64,000 nucleotides of DNA from JAKZVK01 sp965248255 (GCA_965248255.1 CBDFIW010000004.1:1116001-1180000); one strand, 5' to 3'; shown: positions 24,494 through 34,190, numbered from the stretch's first letter. Notes: a model not told the origin generated them from the letters alone. Translations and numbers: made by a program.

Positions 24494-26404
24494 ATGTCCC
24501 TGAGGGTTAGGCTCCAATTCTTCATCCTCGCGCTAGTCGTGGTCGTGGTGCTGGCGCTGTCCGCGCTCAACGTGCGCGACCTGCTCGACACACGCTTCCA
24601 GGACGCTTTGCGAGAAGCCCGCACCAGCGCCGAAGTCATCGAAAGCGTGCTGCTCTCGATCGTGAATGAAGAGACGGCGCGCCGTGCGCCCGGCCCCACG
24701 AACCTCGACGAGCTGACAACCCTCTGGACTCGCATCGTCGAGCAGGACCAGGACCTCGCGGCCCTGCTCCAGAAAATGACGGGCACATCGCAACTTATCA
24801 TCGAGATCGTCATTACCGGCCCAGATGACCGCGTTCTCTCTGCGTCGTTGCCGTCGCAGAAAGGGCAGAAGATCGAGCCGCCGCCGGACTTCGAGGAGTT
24901 CGATGACAAGAGCGTGTGGGCGCGGCTCAACGCGCTGCTCTCTCCCAACCAGGACTACCAGGTCTCGCGGCCCCTCGGCGTATCCGGACGGCAGGTGTTG
25001 AGCGTCCGTGTGATTCTATCGACGGTCCTGCTTCGGAGCGCCGTCATGCCGCAGATCAGCCAACTCGCCGCCGTCTCGGCCGTCTCGTTACTGGTGTCGC
25101 TACTTGTTGCGATCCTGGCGTCGAACCTGGCGTTCCGGCCGCTCGAGCGCATCGGGGCCATCATCGACCGTATTGCTCGTGGGGAATCGGCGGTCGAAAC
25201 CGGCGGAGAGGAGACCGCCTCGAAGGAGGAAGCTGCCGTCAAGTCCAAACTGACCTTGCTCGGCGAGCGCTTTCGCGGCGCGCAGGCCGATGTCAACAAG
25301 ATGCGCTCCAACCTCGATCAGCTCCTCGACCGCATGGAAGAGGCCGTGCTCTTCTTCGGGCGCGACGATCGCCTGGTGATGGCCGGGCGCGGTGCGGAGC
25401 GGTTGCTGGGCTGGGGCCGCTGGGAGGTGATGGGCAAGACCCTATACGAAGTCTTCCCCGCCTCCACTGATCTCGGGGCGCTCGTCCAAGGAGCCGTCCA
25501 CGTACGTCGGGAGGTCATCGAACACCCGGTCGAGTTGCGGCGGACCGGCTCGGACCCGGTCCATCTGCTGGTGACCGTCGAGGTCGTCGAAGACTTCCCG
25601 AGTCACGAGCGGACCGGTACTCTGGTGACGCTGCGCGACGCCGACCCCCGCCGCGAAATCGAGTCGCAGCTCGACGTCTCGGCGCGCCTCGCTGCCATTA
25701 GCCGTTTGACCAGCGGTGCGGCGCACGAAATCAAGAACCCTCTAAATTCGATTGCTCTGCATCTCGAGATCCTCAAATCGAAGCTCGAAAGCGTGGCCCC
25801 GGAAGCCGAGTCCGAGATCGAGGTGATCGGCCGGGAGATCACACGCTTGGATCGTGTTGTAAAGAGCTTTCTTGATTTTACCCGGCCGGTGGACCTAGAG
25901 CTGCAGCGTGTTGATCTGGCGGCGCTCGCGCGAGAGGTCGCATCGCTTGTGCAGCCCGACGCAGCCGGTCAGGGTGTCAAGGTCATCACTGAGGGGTTGC
26001 CGGCCGAGGCGCCAATACGAGGCGACCGTGATCTACTGATGCAGGCCGTCCTCAACGTCGTTGTCAACGGCGTCGAGTCGATGAAAGACGGCGGACGGAT
26101 ACACTTGGCGGCCGAGCAGGCAGGCGGCGGGTGGATGCTGACGATTCAGGATGAAGGAGTAGGGGTTCCCGCCGAGCTAAGGGAGAAAATCTACAACTTA
26201 TACTTCACAACCAAGGGGAAAGGCTCGGGCATCGGGCTGGCGATGACGTTCCGAGTAGTGCAGTTGCACGGTGGTACAATTGACTTCACCAGCAAACAAA
26301 ACGAGGGCACAATGTTTCGGCTGAGATTCCCGCCGGCCAAGGACGAGCCGCGGAACCCCTCAGCGTTAACCGGCCAGGCTGTGGCCCGGGAAAGCGGTGT
26401 GTGA
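24494..26404 (+). CDS. Membrane sensor histidine kinase (NtrB/AtoS-like)
   Basis: A 636-aa kinase. It has two membrane helices (about 9-26 and 189-211) flanking a periplasmic sensor of roughly 160 residues. A HAMP-like linker follows (about 212-265), then a PAS-type domain (about 275-385). The phospho-acceptor is His411 in SGAAHEIKNPLNS. The ATP-binding domain has N box VLNVVVNGVESMKDGG, G1 DEGVGVP and G2 GKGSGIGLAM. It presumably phosphorylates the NtrC-type regulator upstream. The stop overlaps the following lipoprotein gene by 4 nt, so the kinase is co-transcribed with it. Confidence 0.93.
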   Translation: MSLRVRLQFFILALVVVVVLALSALNVRDLLDTRFQDALREARTSAEVIESVLLSIVNEETARRAPGPTNLDELTTLWTRIVEQDQDLAALLQKMTGTSQLIIEIVITGPDDRVLSASLPSQKGQKIEPPPDFEEFDDKSVWARLNALLSPNQDYQVSRPLGVSGRQVLSVRVILSTVLLRSAVMPQISQLAAVSAVSLLVSLLVAILASNLAFRPLERIGAIIDRIARGESAVETGGEETASKEEAAVKSKLTLLGERFRGAQADVNKMRSNLDQLLDRMEEAVLFFGRDDRLVMAGRGAERLLGWGRWEVMGKTLYEVFPASTDLGALVQGAVHVRREVIEHPVELRRTGSDPVHLLVTVEVVEDFPSHERTGTLVTLRDADPRREIESQLDVSARLAAISRLTSGAAHEIKNPLNSIALHLEILKSKLESVAPEAESEIEVIGREITRLDRVVKSFLDFTRPVDLELQRVDLAALAREVASLVQPDAAGQGVKVITEGLPAEAPIRGDRDLLMQAVLNVVVNGVESMKDGGRIHLAAEQAGGGWMLTIQDEGVGVPAELREKIYNLYFTTKGKGSGIGLAMTFRVVQLHGGTIDFTSKQNEGTMFRLRFPPAKDEPRNPSALTGQAVARESGV

Positions 26405-27048
26405 ACTCGGGCATGAGACTTCCACGGCCAAAGACGAGCGCAACCGCGCGCGCGACTGGGCTCGTGATCATCCTGGCAGCTTGTGCAGCGGTGGTCGCTT
26501 GTGGAAAGAGGGACACAGCGCCGCCCCCGCTCACCCCGGCTGTCGCGGCGCCCGTACCGGAGCCCCCGAGGATTCCGTCGGCGCCGGTTTCCGAGCCGCA
26601 AACCGTCGCCACCCTGCCGCCTCCGCAGCCGATACCTCCCGAGGCGATTCCCGACGTACCGCCCCCGTTGGCGGTCGACCCGCCACGGCAGACAACGGAG
26701 CTGGAAGCCGAGAGCGCGGAAGTCAGCGAGGCGTCGAGCGAATCCGTCACGCCGTCCGAGTCCGTAGCTCCGGCACCTGCGTCCGGCCTGCGACTAGGAC
26801 GCATTCTCAGCCCCGAGGAACGTAATGAATACAACAGGTCGATCGACGGGAGCCTGGCGGCAACCCATCGCAGCCTGGCCCGTGTACTGCAGCGCGGTCC
26901 GAATCCGGAGCAGGCCGAGGAGGTCAAGCGTGTCCGCGCCTTCATCCGGCAAGCGGAGACCGCACGCAAGCAAGACTTGCCGCTCGCGGAGAACCTGGCG
27001 GAGCGAGCGAAACTACTCGCCGAGGATTTGGCCAGGAGCGTACAGTAA
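26401..27048 (+). CDS. Proline-rich lipoprotein with C-terminal helical domain
   Basis: A 215-aa protein of unknown function. GTG at 26401 overlaps the kinase stop (GTGA); ATG 26413 is an alternative. A hydrophobic leader ends in LAACAAVVAC, giving candidate lipobox cysteines. Next is a Pro/Ala/Glu-rich stretch (about 40-110) that could span the periplasm. The C-terminal 80 residues are a helical, charged domain (PEERNEYNRSIDGSLAATHR). Its place between a kinase and pilM suggests an envelope role tied to the pilus-like system, but this is inference from position only. Confidence 0.7.
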   Translation: MNSGMRLPRPKTSATARATGLVIILAACAAVVACGKRDTAPPPLTPAVAAPVPEPPRIPSAPVSEPQTVATLPPPQPIPPEAIPDVPPPLAVDPPRQTTELEAESAEVSEASSESVTPSESVAPAPASGLRLGRILSPEERNEYNRSIDGSLAATHRSLARVLQRGPNPEQAEEVKRVRAFIRQAETARKQDLPLAENLAERAKLLAEDLARSVQ

Positions 27049-27101
27049 AAAGACGGGCGGCTTGATATCCGCGATCGCATCAGCCACTGCGCCAACGGAC
27101 C

Positions 27102-28151
27102 ATGTTCTCACTGAAGGCAGACGAAGAAGCGGTCGAAGTCGAAGACGATACTCCCGAGGCGCCGGCCGATACGGCTCGCCGCAAGCGCTTTCGCTGGTGG
27201 CCGCCGCGTCGAAGCCGCTCCGTGGTCGGATTGGACATCGGCTCGAGCCGGCTCAAGGCGGTCGTGCTCCGACGGCGCAAAGGTACGATCGTCCTCGATC
27301 GGGCGGCCCTCGTCGAAGTCCCACAAGCTGCGGTCAAGCACGGTGCTTTGACCGACGGAGTCCTCGTGTCCGGCGAGATCCGCGCCCTTGCCCGCGACTA
27401 TCACATCAGAACACGCCGTGTCGCCGTCGCGGTTGGAGGCAGCCAGGTTTACTGTCAGGCGGACCCCCTGCCCGACGACGGTGGGGACTGGCGGGCGCAA
27501 ATCGAATCGATCGCAGAGCCCATCGTGCCCTACTCGATCGAGCGCGCCGCCCTGGACTGGTGGCGCCTGGAGGCCGATTCAGACAATAGCAGCCTGGTTC
27601 TGTGGGTCAGCGCGCCGATGGAAAGAGTCGATTGGCTACGCGAGACCCTCGCTTTGGCCGGAAAGGGTCCGACGTTGGTGGATGTGGAGCCGTGCGCGCT
27701 GGCCAACGCATGGATTTACAACTATCAGCCCCAGCGGAACGACGTGTCGGTCCTACTGCACATCGGAGCACGTCGTTTGACCTTGGCGCTGGTCCGGGGT
27801 GAGACGATGCTATACGCCCGTGGCGCGAATTTACCGAGAGAGTGGCCCTCCGCCGAGTCCGGCGGGTTGCCCGAACAAGTCCTGACGGTCGTGAATCGCC
27901 AATGGGAGAGCCTCACCGAGAGGGCTCATCCACTCACGCTCGACACGCTCTACCTGTCTGGTGGTGCGGCGCGCACCGAACGGCTTGCGGAGACCTTGCA
28001 GACTCGTGCCGGATTGCGTCTCGTAGAGATGGACGCGTTTCGCAGGATCTCCTACGTGCCTAACAGCAAAGCCGGCCAGGTGGTCGTCCAGCACGGCCCA
28101 TCGCTGGCGGTAGCGGTGGGTTTGGCGTTGCGGAGCTTCGACGACTTATGA
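27102..28151 (+). CDS. PilM-like actin-fold protein (type IV pilus/secretion assembly)
   Basis: A 349-aa protein with an N-terminal basic extension (RRKRFRWWPPRR), then the actin/hexokinase-fold phosphate-1 motif VVGLDIGSSRLKAVVLRRR and a later LYLSGGAARTERLAETLQ block typical of PilM. PilM is a cytoplasmic ATP-binding protein that binds the N-terminal tail of PilN. The next gene begins with the PilN-tail-like MIRVNLL and overlaps this stop by 4 nt (ATGA), which supports the assignment. pilO, pilP and full pilQ are not present here, so this is a reduced cluster. Confidence 0.82.
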   Translation: MFSLKADEEAVEVEDDTPEAPADTARRKRFRWWPPRRSRSVVGLDIGSSRLKAVVLRRRKGTIVLDRAALVEVPQAAVKHGALTDGVLVSGEIRALARDYHIRTRRVAVAVGGSQVYCQADPLPDDGGDWRAQIESIAEPIVPYSIERAALDWWRLEADSDNSSLVLWVSAPMERVDWLRETLALAGKGPTLVDVEPCALANAWIYNYQPQRNDVSVLLHIGARRLTLALVRGETMLYARGANLPREWPSAESGGLPEQVLTVVNRQWESLTERAHPLTLDTLYLSGGAARTERLAETLQTRAGLRLVEMDAFRRISYVPNSKAGQVVVQHGPSLAVAVGLALRSFDDL

Positions 28152-28921
28152 TCCGGGTCAACCTGCTCAAAGCCAAACCGTCGTCGGCCGGACGGCTGGA
28201 GTCTCTTGTGACTCCCCGCAACGGCACGTTTGTCGACCGGCGCGAAGTTGTCTTGGGTGGACTGTTCTTGTTGACGGGAGCGCTCATTCTGTTCTTCCAG
28301 TTCGGCGAAGTGCAACCGTCCGCACAGGCCCTGGCCGGGGCCGACTCGCGGGCGTCGGAGGGGGAGTTCATCGACGCTGTCATCGGCGACGAAACCTCGG
28401 ACGCATCCGCGGAACCGGCCGCCGTGGCGGGGGAATCCGGCTCGGAAACCCCGAGTCCACCACAGATTGCCGGCACAGTACTCCATCCATCAGAGGTGGC
28501 GGTCCCCAGCCCTGCAAGTTCGCCCGCGCAAAGAATAAGTGTCGCGCCCGACAAACCGTCCCTCGCAGCGGCGACTCCTCCTGTGGCGGAGGGCGGCAAG
28601 CTGACGCAGCTTGTTGTGTTGGGTGGAGCCGAGGCGCTGCGAATCTTCGCTTTGACGGGCAAGCAACCCGAGTATTCGAGCTTCCGCTTGGATCGCCCCA
28701 AGCGTGTCGTGGTTGATTTGAAAGGGGTGCAGGTCTCGCTGCCGCGCAGCCAGATTCAGCAGACGGTCTCGCACGCCCAAGTCAAGAGGGTACGTGCGGG
28801 CCAGTTTCGAGAACAGCCCACAACGGCGCGATTGGTATTGGATGTCGAGTCCTATCCGGAGATCGAATTCCTGCCGCAGTTCAACGGGCTCTACTTGATC
28901 GTTTCCGGAAAAGCGCAGTGA
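28148..28921 (+). CDS. PilN-tail / AMIN-domain hybrid membrane protein
   Basis: A 257-aa protein. It starts with MIRVNLLKAKP, the short cytoplasmic tail by which PilN contacts PilM. A single membrane helix (about 36-54) and a Pro/Ala/Ser-rich periplasmic linker (about 60-150) follow. The C-terminal 100 residues look like an AMIN domain (FRLDRPKRVVVDLKGVQ, then TTARLVLDVES), which in PilQ and AmiC binds peptidoglycan. The protein would couple the PilM actin-fold protein to the cell wall directly. It overlaps its neighbours by 4 nt on each side, so it is translationally coupled. Confidence 0.72.
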   Translation: MIRVNLLKAKPSSAGRLESLVTPRNGTFVDRREVVLGGLFLLTGALILFFQFGEVQPSAQALAGADSRASEGEFIDAVIGDETSDASAEPAAVAGESGSETPSPPQIAGTVLHPSEVAVPSPASSPAQRISVAPDKPSLAAATPPVAEGGKLTQLVVLGGAEALRIFALTGKQPEYSSFRLDRPKRVVVDLKGVQVSLPRSQIQQTVSHAQVKRVRAGQFREQPTTARLVLDVESYPEIEFLPQFNGLYLIVSGKAQ

Positions 28922-30036
28922 ATCCGCCGGCCGAGACCGCTGCGGGCAAGACCTCCGTCGCCCGCCTACGCAAGCTACGAAGAGCGGCCGCCAAGCACGG
29001 TGTCGTGCTCGACGAATCTGCGGCTCTGCTGGTTACCGAACTTAGCAATATTCGCTATCTCACTGGCTTCGCCGGCTCGAACGGATACCTGCTGATCGGG
29101 AACTCCTTCGTGGTTCTCTACACTGATGGCCGCTATACAGCTCAGGCCCGCCAACAAGCCGCCGCGGTCGATGTCGTCATCACCGAGCGGGACTCCCTGC
29201 CTACGATCGCCAACGATCTCAAGAAGCGACGGGTCTGGCGCCTCGGATTCGAAGCGAACCGCGCTCCATTCGCCTTGTATAACTGGCTCCGCCAAGCACT
29301 ACGGGGGCGTCGGCTCATTGGGTTGAACGGTCTGGTTGAGGGGCTGCGGCTCATCAAGAGTCCGGACGAAATCGCGAAGATGCGCCGTGCGGCTCGGCTG
29401 AACTCGAACGCCTTCCGACGCGCTTGCCGCGAGGTGCGGCCCACCTGGACCGAAGCCCGTTTCGCCGCAGAGATCGAGTACCAAATGCGGGGCCTCGGAG
29501 CGGAGAAGGCCGCGTTTGACACGATCGTCGCCGGCGGCCTCCACTCCACCCTTCCCCACGCCGAACCGCGCCGCGTGCCGCTTGAGCCGCATACGCTCAT
29601 CGTCGTCGATCAGGGTGCTATACTCGATGGCTATACGAGCGACATGACCCGCATGGTCTGCCTGGGCCGGGTTAATCAGGACCGGCGGCGGCTTTACCGG
29701 GCGGTGCTCGAAGCGCAGCTCGCCGCACTCGACGCGGTGCGGGCCGGCGTTCAAGCAGCGACCGTCGACCGCCGTGCCCGGCAGGTCTTGCGCCGATTCA
29801 AACTCGACAAGGCATTCACGCACTCGGCGGGGCACGGGCTGGGCCTGGAAATCCACGAATCGCCCCGCATTGGACCTGGCGAAAAAGCCCGTTTGGCGGC
29901 CGGCATGGTGATCACGATCGAACCCGGGGCGTATTTGGACGAACTCGGCGGCGTCAGGATCGAGGACACCGTGGTCGTGACGCCGCACGGCTGCGAAATA
30001 CTCACCCCCACGCCCAAGCGGTTGCTGCGTCTCTGA
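28918..30036 (+). CDS. Xaa-Pro aminopeptidase/dipeptidase (M24 family)
   Basis: A 372-aa metallopeptidase with creatinase-type N-domain (TELSNIRYLTGFAGSNG) and pita-bread C-domain. All metal ligands are visible: Asp in VVDQGAILDG, Asp in YTSDMTRM, His in HSAGHGLGLEIHE, Glu in ITIEPGAYL and Glu in GGVRIEDTV. It removes residues next to proline. The start is GTG 28918, overlapping the previous stop (GTGA). The Xaa-Pro peptidase-accB-accC order resembles that of several bacteria in which pepQ-like genes precede acc genes. Confidence 0.9.
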   Translation: MNPPAETAAGKTSVARLRKLRRAAAKHGVVLDESAALLVTELSNIRYLTGFAGSNGYLLIGNSFVVLYTDGRYTAQARQQAAAVDVVITERDSLPTIANDLKKRRVWRLGFEANRAPFALYNWLRQALRGRRLIGLNGLVEGLRLIKSPDEIAKMRRAARLNSNAFRRACREVRPTWTEARFAAEIEYQMRGLGAEKAAFDTIVAGGLHSTLPHAEPRRVPLEPHTLIVVDQGAILDGYTSDMTRMVCLGRVNQDRRRLYRAVLEAQLAALDAVRAGVQAATVDRRARQVLRRFKLDKAFTHSAGHGLGLEIHESPRIGPGEKARLAAGMVITIEPGAYLDELGGVRIEDTVVVTPHGCEILTPTPKRLLRL

Positions 30037-30090
30037 GCTTCGCAACCGCGGCCCCTGGAACGGCGGCTCCCGTCGAACCCTATTGCCATC

Positions 30091-30618
30091 ATGAATATCG
30101 AGGAAATCAAGGAACTCATGGACGCGCTCGCCGAGCGTGACATCGAAGAGCTCGAACTCGAGCGCGGCGACGAAAGGATACACATCCGGCGAAGGTCTTC
30201 TTCCGACGGGCCGAATCAGCCGCCTTATATCGTTGTGTCGACCGGCGCGCCCGGCGCCGAGGGGACGGCCGCGCCGGCCGTGGCACCCGCCTCGAGCTCA
30301 CCGGGCCCTGCGGTACAGGAATCAGCGGGTTCCAGCACAGTTGAACCGGCCCAGTCAAAGGAGGAGGACGAAGGCCATACCGTCGTTACCGCGCCGATCG
30401 TCGGGACCTTCTTCGAAGCCCCTTCACCGGAGTCGCAACCGTTTGTTCAGGTGGGCGACCGTGTCGAGTCGGGCCAAGTGCTCTGCATCATTGAAGCGAT
30501 GAAGCTGATGAACGAGATCGAAGCCGAGACGAGTGGCGTGGTCGTGAAACGCTTCGTCTCGAACGGACAGCCGGTCGAGTACGGCGAGTCGTTGTTTGCC
30601 ATCAAGCCTGATTCCTAA
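30091..30618 (+). CDS. accB: Biotin carboxyl carrier protein of acetyl-CoA carboxylase
   Basis: A 175-aa BCCP. The N-terminal helical part (MNIEEIKELMDALAERDIEELELE) is typical. A Pro/Ala-rich mobile linker follows (about 55-95), then the biotinyl domain with the thumb-containing GTFFEAPSPESQPFVQVGD. The biotin-acceptor Lys138 is in IIEAMKLMNE. It carries the carboxyl group between biotin carboxylase (accC, next gene) and carboxyltransferase for malonyl-CoA synthesis. Confidence 0.95.
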   Translation: MNIEEIKELMDALAERDIEELELERGDERIHIRRRSSSDGPNQPPYIVVSTGAPGAEGTAAPAVAPASSSPGPAVQESAGSSTVEPAQSKEEDEGHTVVTAPIVGTFFEAPSPESQPFVQVGDRVESGQVLCIIEAMKLMNEIEAETSGVVVKRFVSNGQPVEYGESLFAIKPDS

Positions 30619-30685
30619 GGGCTATGAAAGAATGGGGACGGGTATCAAGCGCCACCACGCAGCTTCGTTGTTGATCGTTCCCGAG

Positions 30686-30717
30686 AATCACGAAGTGGGA
30701 CAATCACGAAGTGGGAC
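30686..30717. repeat. Exact tandem duplication of a 16-bp unit
   Basis: AATCACGAAGTGGGAC occurs twice in direct succession in the accB-accC spacer. It could be a slippage product. The unit also resembles the ATCACGA words of the 7-bp-period repeats at 38.9 and 56 kb. Confidence 0.7.
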
Positions 30718-30761
30718 AGTCTCCATTGTCGCCCTGGCTCTGATTAGCGCTTTTTGACGGT

Positions 30762-32135
30762 ATGTTCCAGAAACTTCTTATCGCGAACCGTGGCGAAATA
30801 GCCCTGCGTGTAATCGCCGCCTGCAAGGACCTCGGCATCCGCACCGTCGCCGTGTACTCGGAAGCCGACCGCAACTCGCTCCACGTGCGGTTCGCCGACG
30901 AAGCCCTGTGCATCGGCCCGCCACGCACGGCCGACAGCTATCTCAACGTTCCAGCCGTCATCAGCGCCGCCGAGATCACCGACGTCGATGCGATTCACCC
31001 GGGCTACGGTTTCTTGGCCGAGAACGCGGGCTTTGCCGAGGTGTGCCAAGTCTCGGGCATCACCTTCATCGGGCCGCAGCCGGAGACCATGCGACTGATG
31101 GGCGACAAGGCGCAAGCGCGAAAGCGCGTTCGAGAAGCCGGACTGCCGATCCTTCCCGGTACGGAAGAGCCGTTACATTCCGCCGAAGAAGCCAAGCGGT
31201 GGGCCGACGAGATCGGCTATCCGGTGATCCTCAAGGCCGCCGGAGGCGGCGGCGGGCGCGGCATGCGCATCGTTACGAAACCCGAGGAGCTGTCCGACAA
31301 GTTTCATCAGGCGCAACACGAAGCGGCGGTTAGCTTCCAGTCCTCGGACATTTATCTCGAGAAGTACATGACCGCGCCGCGTCACATCGAGTTCCAAATC
31401 CTCGCCGATAACGACAACAACGTCATTACCCTGGGTGAGCGCGAGTGCTCGATTCAGCGGCGCCATCAGAAGCTGCTGGAGGAGGCGCCGTCACCCACCC
31501 TCGACACAGCCACCCGAGAAGCCATGGGCGCCCGCATCGCCAAGGCCTTCGGCGAAATCGGCTACTCGAACGCGGGCACCGCCGAGTTCCTGATGGACGA
31601 CCAGGGCCGCCTCCACTTCATCGAGTTGAACGCCCGCATTCAGGTCGAGCATCCCGTCACGGAAGCCATCACCGGCCTGGACCTGGTCAAGAGTCAGATC
31701 CTGCTGGCTGCCGGTGAGCCGCTCTCCTCCGTCGTGCCTGACAAGATCGACTTCCGCGGACACGCGATCGAATGCCGCATCAACGCCGAGCATCCGGGCA
31801 GCTTTGTTCCCTCGGCCGGCCGCATCGAGACTTGGCGGCCGCCGGGTGCCATCGGCATCCGCGTCGATACGGCAGCCTACTCGGGATGGTTCGTCCCGCC
31901 GCACTATGATTCGCTGGTCGCCAAGCTGATCGCCCACGGACGCGACCGCGCCGAAGCCATTAGCCGCATGCAGCGCGCTCTCGACATGTTCGTGGTCGAG
32001 GGCGTTCACACTTCGATCCCGCTGCACCAACGCATCCTGGCCGACCCGGACTTCCTCGCCGGCCACTTCGACACCCGCTTCGTCGAACGCTTCAATCCGC
32101 AGCGCGAAGACCAAGTCGGCAAAGCGATCGCCTGA
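30762..32135 (+). CDS. accC: Acetyl-CoA carboxylase, biotin carboxylase subunit
   Basis: A 457-aa ATP-grasp enzyme that carboxylates biotin on BCCP. The N-domain starts FQKLLIANRGEIALRVI. The glycine-rich ATP loop is KAAGGGGGRGMRIV, followed by ECSIQRRHQKLLEEAPSP, FIELNARIQVEHPVTE and GHAIECRINAEHP. Length matches the usual 447-460 aa. It lies 143 bp after accB. The IS-rich segment begins 31 bp after the stop, so no downstream operon partner remains. Confidence 0.96.
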   Translation: MFQKLLIANRGEIALRVIAACKDLGIRTVAVYSEADRNSLHVRFADEALCIGPPRTADSYLNVPAVISAAEITDVDAIHPGYGFLAENAGFAEVCQVSGITFIGPQPETMRLMGDKAQARKRVREAGLPILPGTEEPLHSAEEAKRWADEIGYPVILKAAGGGGGRGMRIVTKPEELSDKFHQAQHEAAVSFQSSDIYLEKYMTAPRHIEFQILADNDNNVITLGERECSIQRRHQKLLEEAPSPTLDTATREAMGARIAKAFGEIGYSNAGTAEFLMDDQGRLHFIELNARIQVEHPVTEAITGLDLVKSQILLAAGEPLSSVVPDKIDFRGHAIECRINAEHPGSFVPSAGRIETWRPPGAIGIRVDTAAYSGWFVPPHYDSLVAKLIAHGRDRAEAISRMQRALDMFVVEGVHTSIPLHQRILADPDFLAGHFDTRFVERFNPQREDQVGKAIA

Positions 32136-32166
32136 TTCCCAGACCGGCCCCCTGTAGCTTGCGCTA

Positions 32167-32994
32167 GGGCGTGTTAACACTAACGTAGGGTATCGAAACG
32201 TAGAGCCTCGACGATGAGGGCGAAGTGGGGGAAGGCGAGGAACATGACGTCGAGCTTGTCGAAGCGGGAGAAGATGCGGCGGAATCCCTTGAGCCGTCGG
32301 AAGAGTCTCTCGATCTCGTTGCGGCGGCGATAGAGCGCTCGGTCGTATTCCCACGGCTCCAGGCGGGTGCGCCGAGGCGGCACGACGGGAATCCATCCGA
32401 AATCCAAAGCCAGTTGGCGTGTCTGATCGTCCTCATAGGCGCCGTCCATCAGCAGCGGCAGCGGCTCGGGCAGTGGCCCCAGACCACCGAGCAGTTCGCG
32501 GCCCTGCTGGGCGTCGTGCGCTTGGCCGGGCGAGAGAGCGAAGGTTATCGCCGTTCGAGCATTTGCGGCAACCATATGAATCTTGGTGGTCCATCCGCCG
32601 CGGGATTTGCCGATCGCTTGCGGACCGTTTTTTTAACGCGCCCGTGCCGTCGGGATGAACCTTCACGATGGTCGAGTCCATTGACACGGCTTCGATTCGG
32701 ATGCGGACCAGCTGCTCGCGCTGCAGTTTCTCGAAGACGGCGTCGAGCACGCCGTTCTTCGACCAGCGGTTCATGCGGGTATAAATGGTGTGCCAGTTAC
32801 CGAAGCGTTTAGGCAAGCCGCGCCATTTGCAGCCCTGCTCGGCGACATACAACATGGCGTTCAAAACCGTGAGGTTCGGCAGGCTCACATTGCCGCGCTG
32901 GCGGGGCAGGACCGGCTCGATGCGGCGGTATTGCTGCTCGGTGATCTCCATACCTCCGAGTATAGCAGCTTTTGCGACTTAGTGTTAACACGAC
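32167..32994 (-). mobile_element. IS5-family (IS427-type) insertion sequence
   Basis: An element of about 828 bp with terminal inverted repeats: GGCGTGTTAACACTAA at 32168-32183 and the complement of GTCGTGTTAACACTAA at 32979-32994 (one mismatch). It is bounded by CTA on both sides, a plausible short target duplication. Two overlapping minus-strand frames encode the transposase. The right edge is directly followed by an IS630-A copy that inserted into the TA of the flanking CTAG. Confidence 0.85.
32180..32951 (-). CDS. IS427-type transposase in two overlapping frames
   Basis: The first frame (32951 to 32433) has the IS5-type N-terminus (RIEPVLPRQRGNVSLPNLTVLNAML) and first catalytic Asp in VSMDSTIVKVHPDGTG. 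The second frame (32575 to 32180) has LLMDGAYEDDQTRQLA with the second Asp and the RRRNEIERLFRRLKGFRRI block with the catalytic Glu. The frames switch at a run of seven A in the coding strand (GTTAAAAAAACGG). Moving to the second frame needs the loss of one A (equivalent to +1). This could be programmed slippage, as reported for relatives, or a disabling indel. Confidence 0.83.
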
Positions 32995-32997
32995 CTA

Positions 32998-34162
32998 GTG
33001 TAGTGCACCATAAATAATGTAACTTATATTGGCTTCCCATCGTCTCTATTAACAGGAGGCATGGGATGCGAAGAGCACAACCAGTAACTTTGAACACAGC
33101 GCAATGCAAGCAGTTGGACCGCTACGCGCGCGGCCGCCAAGTCGCCGTTCGTCTCGCCCTGCGAGCCAGGATTGTCCTGCTGGCCGCCGACGGTCTCGAG
33201 AATAAGCAGATCGCCGCACAGCTCGGTGTCTCGCGGCAGCTGGTGGCCCGCTGGCGCACGCGCTTTCTCGAAAGCAGCATCGCCGGCATTGCAAAAGACG
33301 CCCCACGGCCCGGTCGTAAACCTGCCGTCTCGAAGCAGAAAGTACAGCAGATCATCCACAAGACCACCCGCGAGAAACCGTCCAACGCCACCCACTGGAG
33401 CCGCCGCACCATGGCCGCCGCGGGCCGGCGTCAGCGCTTCCACCGTGGGACGGATTTGGCGCGCCCATGGCCTCAAGCCCCACCGCATCAAGACCTTCAA
33501 GCTCAGCAATGACCCGCGTTTCGCCGAGAAACTCGACGACATCGTCGGACTCTATCTCAATCCGCCTGAGCATGCTCTGGTTCTCTCGCTCGATGAGAAG
33601 TCCCAAATCCAAGCCCTCGATCGCACCCAGCCCGGCCTGCCGCTCAAAAAGGGACGCGGCCAAACGATGACCCACGATTACAAGCGCAACGGCACGACCA
33701 CCCTGTTTGCGGCGCTCAACAGCCTTGACGGCAGCGTGATCGCCGAGTGCATGCCCCGACACAGCCACCAGGAATGGCTGCGCTTCCTGCGCTTAATTGA
33801 CCGCCGCACTCCCAAGGACAAACAGCTTCATCTCATCGTGGACAACTATGCCACCCACAAGCATGCCGCTGTGAAGCGTTGGCTCGATCGTCACCCGCGC
33901 TTCCACATTCATTTCACCCCGACCTCGGCGTCGTGGCTGAACATGGTCGAGCGATTCTTTCGCGATCTCACCGTCAAGCGCCTGCGCCGCGGCGTGTTTC
34001 GCAGCGTGGACGAGCTCGTCGCCGCCATTGACGACTACATCGCCCAGCACAACGGGCATCCCACGCCCTTCATCTGGACCGCGACCGCCTCCGACATCCT
34101 CGAGAAAGTCAAGCGCGGACGTGCCGCCCTGCATAAGGTGCAATCTGCTTGACGCACTACAC
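32998..34162 (+). mobile_element. IS630-family insertion sequence, type A copy 2
   Basis: A 1165-bp near-identical copy of the element at 10900-12063, with the same inverted ends and flanking TA. It differs by a few substitutions and one inserted G. It abuts the IS427-type element, showing a later insertion at that element's edge. Confidence 0.92.
33066..34152 (+). pseudogene. IS630-A transposase, frameshifted by one inserted G
   Basis: Compared with the intact copy at 10968, the sequence after ATGGCCGCCGC carries GGGCCGG instead of GGCCGG near 33423, shifting the frame. The N-terminal frame runs 33066-33512. The DDE domain continues in the frame ending at 34152. Other differences are single substitutions. 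Without frame correction the protein lacks its catalytic domain. Confidence 0.88.
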
Positions 34163-34190
34163 TAGGCAGTGGCGCAGGTCCCCACCCGCC

